Made by a program: the position numbers and the translations under genes. This document shows positions 21,592 through 33,689 of a DNA stretch of 64,000 nucleotides, one piece after another; the first letter of the stretch is position 1; the number at the start of each line of letters is the position of its first letter. This stretch comes from Megaleporinus macrocephalus (taxonomy: Eukaryota; Chordata; Actinopteri; Characiformes; Anostomidae), in NCBI GenBank assembly GCA_021613375.1, contig CM038726.1, positions 4,448,525 to 4,512,524 on the forward strand, read 5' to 3'. The notes under the pieces are model-generated. The model did not search any database. It was given only the letters and a program-made list of their open reading frames with translations, and had not been told where the DNA came from.

Positions 21592-22945
21592 CAGTTTTTC
21601 TCAGTTGATTTGGTTCATTTCTCAGATCAGAATTGAATTTCTCAAAACTATTCGTTCAGTCTCCACGTCTCCTCGTCACTTGTGCGCATCATAATAGCGT
21701 TTCTCGTTGTGTTTCACATTTTGCAAATGCTTTTGTACATTCATGCAAATGGTCATGTACAATTGTCTGCTGTTTTTTGCATCATCAATTGCTTACATCA
21801 CGATTATCAAAATGTGTTCTACTGATTGTCTGTTGAATTTTCTTACCTTCTAAAACATTTAGACTTTAGATCATTGTTTAGGTCATCACATGCAAAAGTG
21901 CTGAACATGTTGTCATAATCTCTCAGGCAGAATTTCTACATTTCTAAAAAACTTTTGGTACATTTTGGGAATTTATCCTAAATTGATTAAATTGTTCTCA
22001 GGTGAATCTTGGCTTTCAGTTAAGAAGGGGAATGTATAAAGGTTTAGATCAATCAATGGTCAAACAGCTCTCAACAATCAGTCAGAGGTGCATCTCATGA
22101 ACTTTCAGTTGACAAACATATATAGACAAAACAATGCAGTGTCACAAAGTCTCACCATGTTGTAAATCCTGGTCTTACAATGGCTGAAGCTGGTCGCTGG
22201 GTGCAGCTGAATATTAGAACAACTGTGTCTTCAGAAACGTGCACTCTGCTGTAATGCTGCACATTGAAATAAATTCTAAAACGTTATTCAATCGTATGTT
22301 TTGCAGAGAGGGGCGTCAGGATGTATAGAAAAGAAAGCTCTATAATTTCTTAAGTTTTTGTCTCAGGTTGTTTTGAATGTTTAGAGTAAGTTTCTGATTG
22401 TGTAGGTTGTGTTATCGAGTGCTGCCAAACAGTTGTTTGTCTTTCTTAAATTTCTATCTGATTTTGTTTGTCAACAAATTGCAGTGTGAACAATACAGTA
22501 AAAGAATATTACTATATAAATTTGATTCCATTTCAATTTCCTGCTGTCAGTCTCCCACATACCGTCATGTGTAAGTTTGTGTTCAGTGTAAGTTTGTATT
22601 TTGTGTGTAACACACACCGTTTTAATTGATATGTCACAGAATGTGCAGCGTTCTTATAATCTAAATCCAGTTTCCATTAGAATATACTTACTTGTACACC
22701 ATTGCACTGACAACATGACTAAGTATTTAGACTAGCTTGTTCATAGGCAGTGACACACAGACTAGACATTCTGATGGCACTGACAAGTTGCTTGACATAA
22801 ATATTTGCTTTTGAGGCAAAAACAAAGAATTCTGAGCGAGATACGTGCCTTTGCAGGAATTTCATTCAGTTCTGCTGTTTGCACTGTTTTGAGAAATGCA
22901 CCAACGTAAATCATGATGTGAAAAATGTACCAAGTCGAAAAACTG
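21592..22945. mobile_element. Tc1/mariner-superfamily element, non-autonomous, with TA target duplication
   Basis: The termini are inverted: left CAGTTTTTCTCAGTTG, right (read inward) CAGTTTTTCGACTTGG, with similarity continuing imperfectly for ~40 bp. Each end abuts TA (21590-21591 and 22946-22947). Inside, at about 22155-22220, a short plus-strand frame reads VVNPGLTMAEAGRWVQLN, typical of the linker/HTH region of a teleost mariner-like transposase. The rest of the transposase is absent or decayed. The length is 1354 bp. Confidence 0.75.
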
Positions 22946-22947
22946 TA

Positions 22948-23997
22948 AATTTAACACAACATAGCTGTACCATAGCTGTACAGTGATCATTCTATTTGTT
23001 CTGGTCAGCAGGATATTTATCATTGCTGGAGTTTGAGCGTCATCATGTGCTCAAATTGAGGACATGCAAAAATGAACCTCAGCGTTAATCTTTAACACTA
23101 TGATGTAGTAACAGCTTATGACCACAAGATGTCGGTCATGTTACACACATACAGAGATAACTGGAATAAAGAGAATCTTCAACAGTTCAAACAGAGAGAC
23201 TTAATATCCTGTATGATCTTACAGTGTTTATTATAAACATTATGTTTCTTTCTCATGTTTATGTGCTTCATTCACCGTTTCCTAATCCTGTTCCCGGGTT
23301 TTAGAGAATCAGTGAGATAGAATTATTAACAAGTTCACACTGAACACCGATATAGTTTATATCTGGATCAGTTCTCACAATCACCTTTTACCTGGAAACA
23401 CCAGCCAGACTAAGATACCTGTAAATATGTTTTACAGTCGTACTTCTTCTGGAGGTGAACTCCTCATCCACTGCCTGCTGACAGACATGATAGAGATTTT
23501 TCTGAGACCAGCAGATGATGTGACCCTCCCAAAATTCTAAATACGTTCACTTCATCAGTTCATCATTATGTCTTCTGGTTGCAGTATTGAAGGAATATTG
23601 TACTAAACATGAGAACGTTATTGATCTGTAGGATCCTGCAGTGTTTGAACCTCAGATAGACCATCAAACCCAAAGCAGGTAAGTTATCAGTATAATGTGT
23701 TTTACACACATCCTGAGATAAATCTTTAAGTCAGATCAGGTAGATTATTATGAGTAAAAGTCTTCTGAGTGTCTCAGCATGTTTGTACTGCTTGTTAAAG
23801 TCTTTCACTGTTTGAATATGACAGTGATTTGTAGGAATCCTGATCCATTCTGTCAGAAACTGTAACATGAAGCTGTTTATAAGTGGATAACTTCTCTGAA
23901 TTAGTTTAATTACTTCATTAGTTTCTTTATTTGTAAGTAAATGTGATTCAGTGGTGGTTACACAGTTTCCTGTACTTTGTCTACTGACATGAAGTGT
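22948..23997. other. Spacer upstream of TRIM copy B, no gene seen
   Basis: Contains an inverted scrap of R1 (about 23095-23160). From about 23603 onward it is colinear with the upstream region of TRIM copy C (from about 50361). No coding feature was recognised; the minus-strand 122-codon frame at 23731 lies partly in the arm repeat and has no family signature. Confidence 0.6.
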
Positions 23998-24727
23998 TAA
24001 ATAATCTAAATATGTTACTGTTTGGGTAATTTTGGTCTCTGAGCTAAACTGGATGAAGTTACTGGTTGAAAGTCTAAATGAGTTTAACTGGACATACAAG
24101 CAGTCGGTACTTTTTATCTGATATTTAACAACCGTACGACTCTCTGTAGCAAGAACGCTCTTAACTGTAGTTCAGATAATTTAATATCTAAACATGCTGC
24201 TGTAAAACTACTACTTTCTAATTTGTGTTTGTAGGAACTTTTTGAAGGTGTCAGCAGATTTCAAAGCCAGCGTACACGGAGTTACCAGTTAATCAGGTCC
24301 ACCTTCCATATAGGAGAACTTTGTAGTATTAAATTACTTTATAATAGTTGTAGAATGTTGTGATTGTTGGTTTGTGTACAAAGTGCATTAGAAGTGACGA
24401 CACTTGAAATAAAGTGTGATGCTCACAACTCCAGCATCACTCTTCTCTGGTTCAGGTCAGTGCAGTTCACAGCAGAAGGACTGGGTTGGTAGTGTTTATA
24501 TCTCAGCTGTAGTTCTGCAGTAATGAAGCAGAGAAGTGAAGATCCTCACAGAGACTGCAGCTCTCTTACAAGGTGGAGTCCAGTTCATCCACTACTTTAA
24601 ATGATCCACTTTTTAACCCCACTGATCAGTTCTGTCCTATCTTTCTCCTCCTCCTCTCTTTCTCCTCCCCCTCTCTATGACACATTAACCAACAGAGAAC
24701 CAGGAAGTTCCTCCTACTCAGTTCAGG

Positions 24728-24739
24728 GAAAACGAAACT
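24728..24739 (+). promoter_or_regulatory. Interferon-stimulated response element (ISRE) match
   Basis: GAAAACGAAACT matches the ISRE consensus GAAANNGAAACT perfectly and lies 43 bp upstream of the ATG of TRIM copy B. The aligned sites are degraded in copy C (AGAAACGAAACT, one base shorter in the spacer) and copy A (GAAACAAAACT on its strand). ISREs bind ISGF3/IRF factors and drive interferon induction, as expected for antiviral TRIM genes. A candidate TATA-like TTTATATC is at about 24496. The activity is inferred. Confidence 0.6.
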
Positions 24740-24782
24740 GATCTCAGAGTGCTGCTCTCTCTCCGTCTAGCAGTTCAGGAAA

Positions 24783-27700
24783 ATGGCCAGTATCTCAGTA
24801 GATCATGAGCAGTTCAGCTGTCCAGTCTGTCTGGATCTGCTGAAGGATCCAGTGACCATCCACTGTGGACACAGCTTCTGTATGGTGTGTATTAACGGCT
24901 GCTGGGATCAGGAAGATCAGAGGGGGGTCTACAGCTGCCCCCAGTGCAGAAAGACTTTCACTCCAAGACCTGTTCTATGCAGAAACAACATGCTGGCTGA
25001 AGTGGTGGAGAAACTGAAGAAGACAGAACTCCAAGCTGCTTCTCCTGCTCCCCGTTACGCTGGACCTGGAGATGTGGAGTGTGATTTCTGCTCTGGGAGA
25101 AAACTCAAAGCCAACAAGTCCTGTCTGACGTGTCTGGCCTCCTTTTGTGAAACTCACCTTAAACCTCACTCTGAAGTTCCTGGTTTGAAAAAACACAAGC
25201 TGGTGGAAGCGTCTTCACAGCTACAGGAGAAGATCTGCTCTCAGCACGACAAACTGATCGAGATCTTCTGTCGTACTGACCAAAGCTGTATCTGCTATAT
25301 GTGTATGATGGATAAACATAAAGGACATGATAAAGTTCCAGCTACAAAAGAGAGAAGCGAGAAACAGGTGAGAACTAGAATTCTTTAGGAATCAGTTGAT
25401 GTTAATTGTAATCTAGAGTCTCATTAATCAGTTGGATGATTAAACTGTTTCAGTTCCTACATTCAAGGATTGATTTTAAAGCATGAATTAAAATGTTGTG
25501 TATGTAGGAAGTGTTCAGTAAACAGGTCAGACCAGTCAGTGATCATGTGACCAGTCAGCTCCCATCTTCCAGTCTTATTGTGATCACATGACAGTGTAAA
25601 CACTCTGTAGTGCAAGAGTTCATTTTCTTCTTCAGCTGCTATTAAAGTAGATCTTTGTAGGTCATAATTCACAAACTAAATATATGTGTTGATAGAATCA
25701 GCTGAAGGAGGTACAGAGTAAATTCCAGCAGAGAATCCAGGAGAAACAGAAGAAGCTGCAGGAGCTGAAACAGGCTGTGATCACTATGAAGGTAAGTACT
25801 GAGCAGAGATGAGATGTTTCAGAGTTCAGTCAGGTTCTCCTCCAGTCAGACAGTGAGGAGCACATTTTTGGACTGTTTGGGATTAAATCTACATAGTTTT
25901 CCCTGATATCCCAAATGTGTAAGAGGAATCCAGGAATGACGTCTTCGTTATGTATGAAAACAGGAAACTACAGACAGAAGTATCAGTTCAGGATTGCTGA
26001 GATCTTCACTGTATTGGGTTCATATCTCTAAATCTAAACTAACCAAGCTAACTTTATGTGTCTTGGTGTCACGCATACGGCAGTTCCTGACACTGAGGGT
26101 GCGTCCGAAATCGCCTACTAGTCAGTAGGTACTAGATTAGAGTCAGTACGTACTGCTCGAGCGCTAGACTAGTAGGTAATTTCAGTAGGAGAGTTTTAGC
26201 AGCCACACAATCTCGAACGTACTACGTCCATCATCTTACCAACATCCTATGACGCAAGACGTCAGACCACCTCCGTAAAAGTCCCGCTATTCATTTAAAA
26301 GGCCCATTTACTGACCGATTTGGATTCTTATTGTCACACTATTAGGCGTTTATGTCTGAATATGTAGTCACATGGTGTCAAGCTATAGCTCTGAGAAGGA
26401 GGGATGTAATCATTGTTTATCTCAGCAGTAGCGCTAACTTCTCTAGTGGTAGTTCATAGCTACGTAGACACAGCCGTCGTACCACTTTTCACCGTTTTTT
26501 CCTCTGCTTTGAATTCATCTGCGGTTCCAGGTGAATCATGGGATAGCGCAGTGTGCTGCGGTTGCATACATAAAAATGGCTGCCGATTCAGGAGGTCATC
26601 CGGACATCGTTCGCCTACTACTCGATGGCTACTGAGCATTTGGACATACTACTGATTTCGCCTACTGAGCATTTGGACTACTGATTACTGATTTCGCCTA
26701 CTGAGCATTTGGACATACTAGCCGCGCTGGTCTACTGATTTCGCCTACTGAGCATTTGGACATACTAGCCGCGCTGGTCTACTGATTTCGCCTACTGAGC
26801 AGTAGGCAAGTAGACTATTTTGGACACACCCTGACTCACTTCCGAACTCTGCACATCCTGATGACATCACACCCACATGTTCTTGTCCAGCCAATCACAC
26901 ACCTTTCCCAAGTTCAGCCTCGCCCAAGTTCTAACTAGACACAGATTGCCATTTGGTACACTCCATATAAGCTTCACACACGTACACACTTTGCAAAGTG
27001 TTGCAATTCTGAGTGTTTTCTCTTTGCCTATCGTCTGTTCTGGTTTTGGACTTATTCTGCTTCTTGACTATTCTCCTTCTTAATTACTCCTTCTGACTGT
27101 GGTTGCCTGTGTTTATCTTCTCTTTGGTTTTGATCTCCCTTCCGTCTTCTCGACATTCCCTTTGGATCTTCCTCATGATTCGTTTGCCCTTCTGGTTACA
27201 GCCTTTGTCTGTTTCCTGGTTTGCAAATTTAACTTAACCCTGTATTGTGTTTGTTTGTATTTTACTGCTCTGTTTCACTTTTTATCTTGCTAATAAACCC
27301 AGCTTCACCTGTAGATCTGCAAGAGTCATGCCAAGTTCTTTCTTTCTGACATTTGACTGATTAAGGTTGGGTGGCTACAGGGGGTCTCCCACCCTGTATG
27401 TAGTATTTTTTAGAAACTGTTCCTCTTACAAGGTTCTCCATCCTGTGTGTGCTTGTCCTAACAGCGCTGTGCTCAGTCAGCAGTGGAGGACAGTGAGAGG
27501 ATCTTTACTGAACTGATCTGCTCCATTGAGAAGAAGCGCTCTGAGGTAACACAGCTGATCAGAGCTCAGGAGAAGGCTGAAGTGAGTGGAGCTGAAGAAC
27601 TCCTGGAGAAACTGGAGCAGGAGATTGCTGATCTAAAGAGGAGACACACTGAGCTGGAGCAGCTTTCACACACAGAGGATCACATCCATTTCCTCCAGGT

Positions 27701-29656
27701 AACAATCACTGATCTACAGAGGAACCGACTCCTCATCCAGCTTCTAAAACTCTCTCAGCAGAAGTTCATTAAGACAACAGTAAATGTTCCTGTCTGGAGT
27801 CACAAGTTAGTCTTTAGGCTAATTGGAGCTGATTGCTTTCTCTTGTACTCCTTTATCTTCCTCCATTGTGTTTGTTCTCTCTGTAGAGTTTCCAGTCTCT
27901 CTGTGTCTCTTCTGGATCTGAGGACTCTCCCAGCATCACTGTCCATCAGCATCTCTCATTTGATGGAGTGAGGAAATCAGTGTGTGAGCTGAAAGAGCGA
28001 CTAGAGGAGTTCTGCAGACAGGACTTCAGTAAAATCCCTCCACACGGTAAGAGGAGCTGTTCTGCTCAAATCCATCATCAAAGAAGCAGAAGATCAAGTG
28101 AGGATCATAAAACACACACACAACAGCGTTAAGCAGCTCAGAGACTTCACACCAAACAGCTCCAACAAACACCTACATATGAGTGTTGATCCTCCATGAC
28201 AATGAAAATGAGCTGCAGGTGTGTGAGAGAGGAGGAGAGTGGGCGGAGAGTCCAGGTAGAGTCTCTCCAGAAGGGGAGACAAAACATCTGTAATAAAGTT
28301 CTTGTAGATCTAAAGATTAAAGTTTCTACTGAAACTAAATACTACATTTCACTTTTAACATCATCACTTTTATCTTTTCATCTTTATTCACTCTATTCAC
28401 TCATTCACTCCATTTACTCCATTCACTCATTCACTCATTCACACCATTTACTCATTCACTCCATTTTCTCTATTCTCTTATTCACTCATTCACTCCATTT
28501 ACTCCATTCACTCCATTTACTCTATTCTATTCTATTCTATTCTATTCTATTCTATATTATTCTATTCTATTCTATTCTATTCTATTCTATTCTATTCTAT
28601 TCTATTCTATTCTATTCTATTCTATTGATGTTCTGGATTGTTGTGTTTGTGTGTCTTTACAGCTGCAGCAGTTCAGATTTTATCCTCAGAACCAAAAACC
28701 AGAGAAGATTTTCTGCAGTGTATAAGTAACAAACACATACACACACACACATACACTCACACACATACACACACACATACACACACATATACATACACAC
28801 ACATACACACACACACACATACACACACATATACATACACACACACACACACACACTCACATATACATACACACACATACACACACACATATACACACAC
28901 ACTCACACAAACATATACACAAACATACACACACACATACTGTACAGGTGATTATATGTTTCTGGTATTTAAATATAAATGTGCTTGTTTATTTTGAGGC
29001 AGTATATAAAATATTCAGTGTCCAGATATTTAAGACTATAAACAAATACAGTAACTGTATTACTCTCATAATAAACACATCCACTGAGTAACAATCTAAA
29101 ATACTCATCTTCTTCTTTCTTTCTTTTAGATTTCTGTCCACTGACTCTGGATCCCAACACAGTAAATCATTACCTCCGTCTGTCTGAGAAGAACAGAGTG
29201 GTGACGTACAGTAATAACCAGTGTTACTCTGATCATCCAGAGAGATTTACTAACTGGGAACAGGTTTTGAGTAAGGAGAGTGTGAGTGGACGCTGTTACT
29301 GGGAGGTTGAGTGGAGCAGTAAGGGAGGAACTGTGTTCATATCAGTCTCATATAAAGGGATCAGCAGGAATGGAGGAGGTGATGAATGTGGGTTTGGACA
29401 CAACAGTCAGTCCTGGAGTCTGGAATGTTCTCCCTCTCTCTGTTTCCGACACAACAACATTGAGACTAAGATCTCAGGACCTTCATCCTCCAGAATAGGA
29501 GTGTATGTGGATCACAGTGCAGGAACTCTGTCCTTCTACAGCGTCTCTGATACAATGACCCTCCTACACACAGTCCACACCACATTCACTCAGCCGCTCT
29601 ACGCTGGGTTAAGTGTTTATGGTTCTGGATCATCTGTGAGATTATGTGATAAATAA
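24783..29656 (+). CDS. finTRIM-type E3 ubiquitin ligase, copy B (intact)
   Basis: Six exons with GT-AG sites: 24783-25367, 25696-25791, 27465-27698, 27887-28046, 28663-28719 and 29130-29656. They sum to 1659 nt, one open frame of 552 codons plus TAA. The order is: RING C3HC4 (C13, C16, C28, H30, C33, C36, C52, C55); B-box 1 (about 98-140); B-box 2 (about 150-186); coiled coil in the 96- and 234-nt exons (196-305); linker; and PRY-SPRY/B30.2 (378-552) with WEVEWS and GTLSFYSVS. Exon sizes and domain order fit the fish-specific finTRIM group of TRIM25/TRIM16-like ligases. In that family the RING transfers ubiquitin and the B30.2 domain recognises targets, often virus-related. The start has a good context (AAAATGG). 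Intron 2 carries a nested LTR insertion. The exact paralogue is not assignable. Confidence 0.9.
26067..27351 (+). mobile_element. Solo LTR inserted in intron 2 of TRIM copy B (with nested MITE)
   Basis: Absent from the same intron of copies A and C, whose sequence reads straight through (CTTGGCTGATTAAG). It begins TGTCACGC and ends TTTCTGACA. The flanks CTTGG and TTTGA correspond to one 5-bp target duplicated and then mutated at two bases. It carries a TATA-like CATATAAGC (about 26965) and AATAAA (about 27291). Without the MITE it is about 550 bp. It must postdate the separation of copies A and B. Confidence 0.75.
26097..26831. mobile_element. Non-autonomous DNA transposon (MITE) nested in the solo LTR
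   Basis: Inverted ends GGGTGCGTCCGAAAT (left) and, read inward, GGGTGTGTCCAAAAT (right), flanked by TGA on both sides (26094-26096 and 26832-26834). The interior ends with two to three tandem ~47-bp units containing GCCTACTGAGCATTTGGAC. No transposase is present. A 3-bp duplication would suit a Harbinger-type element, but the superfamily is not settled. Confidence 0.65.
28520..28627. repeat. (TTCTA)n pentanucleotide microsatellite in TRIM copy B intron
   Basis: About 20 units with one interruption, between exons 4 and 5 and preceded by CATTCACTC-type degenerate repeats (28385-28520). It is the same array as in copies A and C. Confidence 0.95.
28733..28942. repeat. (CA)n microsatellite in last intron of TRIM copy B
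   Basis: About 210 bp of CA repeats with CATA interruptions starting 14 bp after the exon 5 donor (GTATAAGT). Confidence 0.95.
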
Positions 29657-31246
29657 TGATTTATATATTGAATATGATGATTATCTTATAGATACATTCA
29701 GAATATTACTGACACTGTTTACACAAGGAACCAGGTTAGTTTTTAATTATAGATTAATAGAATCTGTAGTAAATTATAAAATCATAAATAAATAAAGTTC
29801 TTTAAATGACAAAGTTGAACAAGTTGAAAAACAAGTATCTCCAAAACTGGAACTTTACAGGAGAGGCTAAAAACTTTCTTTACTTTCAATGTGAGTCAAT
29901 GGAACCAGAATTATTTCCAAGCTATTTTAAAGCGTTTCTATTGGTCTGTTCATCATGAAATTCTCACACAGTGTAAACGGCAGCTGTCGTGTTTGAACGA
30001 TGCAGAAGAATAAAATTCTATAAAGATGGAGATACATGTTTTTGTTTGGATAGTGACGATACGTATCAGTGGAATTGTTAACAGTACTTTGAAGCTAATC
30101 AGATAAGAAGAGCCTTTTACAGTCATATGTACTAAAAGAGTTAGGTGATCTCCTGCTGGCTCATGGGAAATGGAGTCCTCAGGTTCATTTAGGGACTCCA
30201 TTGAACCAGCAGGAGAAGCTGGACTGACTGAGGAGGAGTCTGGGCAGGAGGCGGGACTCAGATATGATTCAGGTGGTGGTTTATTCTCAGCACAGCGGTG
30301 ACACTGACATGGTGTGCTGCTGGAAGGAGTTTATGGAATACATTTGAAACTAATCCTAGCAGTCCTGGTTCCTGCAGCACAGCTTCCACATGTGGAGCGT
30401 ATGAACTGGAGAGTAAATGATGAATGTTGAAAGTTGAACAGCGTCTACATCCTTTACTTCAGAAAAGAGGAGGAGATTCAGTTTTGATGATAGGAGTCCT
30501 GTAAGGGTTAAACAGCAGAACAGAAAGTTCCCCTGTGCTAAGATTGGGCAGCTCTGCTGTTCCTCTGTTTTCTTTCTGTTCTACTGGTCCAGGTGTAGCC
30601 TGTCAGCACATGATTGTCTGTGACGTCCTCCTTGTTCCTGATTGGTTACCTGGTTCTCAGGTTTCCTTTCAAAGCAAAGTCAAGTTGAGCTGCTGCCAGA
30701 CTGCTGTCTGTTCTGGTATCTAGTGATTGTTGTGATGTTCTGTCTTTGATTGTTATTAGTGTGTCTGATCTGAGCTGGTTCTTTGACTGCGTCTGTGTTT
30801 TGCCCCGTTTGCTCTGTTTGCTGATTGTAGATAAACTGTAAATCTACACTGGTTCCTGTACACACTGTGGGTAGCGTGTTGTAGGGTGTTTAACACCATT
30901 TGGGTTTGTGTTCACTTTTCCTCCTGGTGACCACTAGTGCGGGAGTTAGGGAACATCTGTGTCTTTTTGTTTCACTTTGCTTTGGGAGGGGGTTAAGGTG
31001 GTCTCTCTTTCTCTCAGCTAGTGCTCTTTTGTTGTTGTGGTGGTCTTGTCGACTCCTGAAGTTTAAACACGCTGCTCAATAAAAAGAAACTTAACAAGAA
31101 ACGACAGAGTGGTTTAATTTTGCCTCCCTGTTCCAGTCGGACCCTAGACCCAACCGGAACTACTTCCAGTGCAGTTCAGTAAGAATTAGAATGAAAATCT
31201 GTTCAAAGTAATGAATGTAAAGAAGGAGTAGTTGAGAGAGGCCCAT
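29657..31246. other. 3' UTR of TRIM copy B and non-coding remainder of right arm
   Basis: AATAAA at 29791-29796 is a likely polyadenylation signal about 140 bp past the stop. Sequence to about 30065 is shared with copies A and D. From 30066 to 31246 it is shared only with the left arm. AATAAA at 31078-31083 and a TGTAAGGG word at about 30499 suggest a possible old LTR, but no target duplication was found. No gene seen. Confidence 0.6.
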
Positions 31247-31560
31247 ACAAATATATATATATATATTACAATCTGAAAAGCAGGGATGTAGCTAGCCCTA
31301 GTTTAGGTGCTTAAGCACCCCTAAATTGAGCCCCAGTACCCCTAAAGATTATAGTGACTGGAAAGACACCAACAAATCTAAAAAAAACACAAATGTCACT
31401 GCAACCATTTGACGTCACCACCCGCTGTGCACGTCAGTAGTTAGAACAATGGCGACCTGCGTGCAGCGGGATTTTACAGAAAATCTAATAAGCTGACCGA
31501 ACACACGTGATGGTCAGTAAGAGTTTTAATAGTGACCAGTACTTCTGATTGTAGCTGCTC
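31247..31560. other. Short gap beyond right arm, no gene seen
   Basis: Starts with (TA)n and continues with mixed sequence. Nothing recognisable. Confidence 0.5.
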
Positions 31561-31717
31561 ACCACTGACCACTGCATCAGAGGAGGCACTGAAACAGAGG
31601 TACAAAGACTCTCTGAAGAAATCCATTGGTGCTGGTCACTCTGACCACTGCCAGTGTTCTGTACTTGCTTTCAATCACAAGGAGACCACCATTCTCCAGA
31701 CGGTCTCCTCCTTCTAA
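31561..31717 (+). pseudogene. Possible C-terminal scrap of a LINE-encoded protein
   Basis: A ~50-codon frame containing EEALKQRYKDSLKKSIGAG and a following LA...K pattern resembles the C-terminal KRYKD..LK motif that recurs in several vertebrate non-LTR elements. It is very short and ends at TAA (31715-31717). The identification is tentative. Confidence 0.35.
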
Positions 31718-31861
31718 TGAATGAAGGGGAGATCCTGAGCACAGAAGGAGGTGGAGAAAAAACAGTGATGCACCTGTAACGTTCAACTCTGCTCACAGTT
31801 ATGACTCCAGCTTGCAGCAGGTGTGGTGGTGGCGCTACGCTCTGTCCACTCCTTCCAGGAC

Positions 31862-31966
31862 TCTACTGGGCTGACGATGGAGATGTGGAGTGTGATTTCT
31901 ACACTGGGAGAAAACTTAAAGCCGTCAAGTCCTGTCTGACGTGTCTGGCCCCCTTTTTGTTAATGT
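31862..31966 (+). pseudogene. Isolated TRIM B-box 1 fragment
   Basis: Encodes GDVECDFYTGRKLKAVKSC and LTCLA, matching part of exon 1 of the TRIM copies. One zinc cysteine is replaced (CDFC to CDFY) and the match ends abruptly after CLAPF. It lies 0.6 kb beyond the right arm with no RING or B30.2 nearby: a relic of a fifth TRIM unit or of a gene-conversion or duplication end. Confidence 0.75.
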
Positions 31967-33470
31967 ACCTACAATAATGCTTTTAATGAAATGAAAGTAG
32001 CTCAAGTTATAATAAACATTATTTAATCCAACCTTTCACACGTACGTTCATAAATGGAAACAATGTGTTGAACGTAAGATTGAATATTTCTATGTACTGA
32101 ACTGCAAGCTTTTAAATTGGAGCATAAGTAAAAGCCAAGTTAATCAGCTGAATCCAGAAAACCATGTAACGAACTATATCCATTTCACCAAATAAAAAAT
32201 AAAAGAAATCAAAACAGGTAACGCACACAATAGAAAGCCTTAAAACACTCAATAACAGCTCCAGCGAGTGTGCTATGCTCCTTGGCTTGTCCATTGATGA
32301 CCTCAAAAGATTGGGAGCATCGCTGATCATCACCTACGATAAGATAATCCTTTATTAGTTCCACAGTGTAGTTACAGCAGCAAAGGGAGATCAAAACAGT
32401 AAACAAACTAAATATTAATACATAAATATTATAAATATGTCAAAAAAGTCAAAAACAAAAACCAAGACACATGAAACCTGCACTGTACATGGAAATACTG
32501 TACATTGGTAAGTTGGTACGTACCTAGATCCAAAACAAACGGGTATGGTCTTGTGACATGTGGACAGAATTCCACCATATTGGTCCCACCTGTTTAAACA
32601 TGAGACTTTAAACAGAATTAGTACTTTTATTTTACACCTTAATTCTAACATGCTTCAATAGTCTACTTTGATCAGGGACGTCCTAATCTAGTTTTCTGTC
32701 TCTTAATTTGAACCTGAGTATTGTAACGCTGAGTATCAGCTATCGATCCAATGTTAGCGTATATAACAAACCTGTTGGTCTACTGAATACTACAGTACTA
32801 TCTTAGCTTTTAATGTGACACGTTTGAGTGATGCGTTTTTTTATTAGCATTTGTGTTTAATATTATTTACAGCTGCAACAACTAATTGATATTAATTCAG
32901 TTAATTGGCTTGACATTTGACACCTACAACAGAATAACAAACCTCATCACAGTGAGAAACTGCTAAAATGCTGTTAAACTGAAGTAGAGTGCTAATAAAT
33001 GTGTCTTTTCTGATTTTTCAGTTACGGGGCAGTCGACTGAGGGATGAACTGATTTTTCTCTAAACTAAGTGGCCAAAATGGCTGAAGGGTATTTACTGGT
33101 TCTCAGGGCTTCTAATGCTACCAGTCCACATATGAACACATGAAGATATATAGCTACACCCTTGAAACATTTAGTTATTGAGAAATCATGATGGACCAAC
33201 TGATAGATTATAGAATAGAAATAGTTTTAGCTGATACTGTTTTGATCAAAGTCTATTTTAATTGTTTCATTATGAATTTTGCAGCAATAAGAACATCACA
33301 CACTATGAATTAATGGCTTGTGTTTTGGGATGTATTTCTTTTATACATATTATTCATTGCTATACATTCTATACATTAATGTGAAACTAAATGTGTAGGT
33401 TTACACAAATCAGCTATAGCAGCTAGCATTAACCTTTACAGCAGTTAGACCTACACTAACTGTTCCATGG
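31967..33470. other. AT-rich intergenic stretch, no gene seen
   Basis: About 1.5 kb with only short frames lacking family signatures on either strand. Confidence 0.6.
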
Positions 33471-33474
33471 TTCT

Positions 33475-33655
33475 GGACCAGATGGGCTAGCCTTGCACAC
33501 CCATGAATCTGTTTGAGTACTCTTGGTAGACACTGACCACTGCAAACCAGGAATACCCCACAAGACCTCCCGTTTTGGAGATGCTGTGTCGTCTAGCAAT
33601 ACCAACCTAACTTTTGTCAAACTGGCTCAGATCCTTACGCTTGCACATATTTCCA
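33475..33655 (-). pseudogene. Tc1-like transposase N-terminal fragment (second family)
   Basis: On the minus strand from about 33653 the frame reads CKRKDLSQFDKS, a TAG, then ARRHSISKTGGLVGYSWFAV and VSVYQEYSN. This follows the well-known fish Tc1 pattern GKRKDLS.FDKGQIV.ARRLGQSISKTA.LVGCSRSAVVSVYQ. An in-frame stop and small deletions show it is dead. It is a different family from the element at 11-12.3 kb. The transposon's ends were not located. Confidence 0.7.
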
Positions 33656-33689
33656 GCTTCCAACAAGAACCTAATTATTTACTTTCTGT

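Larger units (their letters stand above)
23998..31246 (+). repeat. Right arm of large inverted repeat (carries TRIM copy B)
   Basis: The reverse complement of the left arm (12306-18443), extended to 7.25 kb by a nested LTR/MITE insertion (26067-27351) and microsatellite differences. The inner boundary is at TGTTAAATAATC. The outer boundary is at CCCATACAAATATATA, where the left arm instead meets the Tc1 terminus. Exons are nearly identical between arms. Confidence 0.9.

Noticed and set aside
30499..31160. Possible LTR in the right arm (TGTAAGGG start, AATAAA near 31078)
   Set aside because: No matching terminus or target duplication was found, and the left arm carries the same sequence, so it gives no empty site to test.
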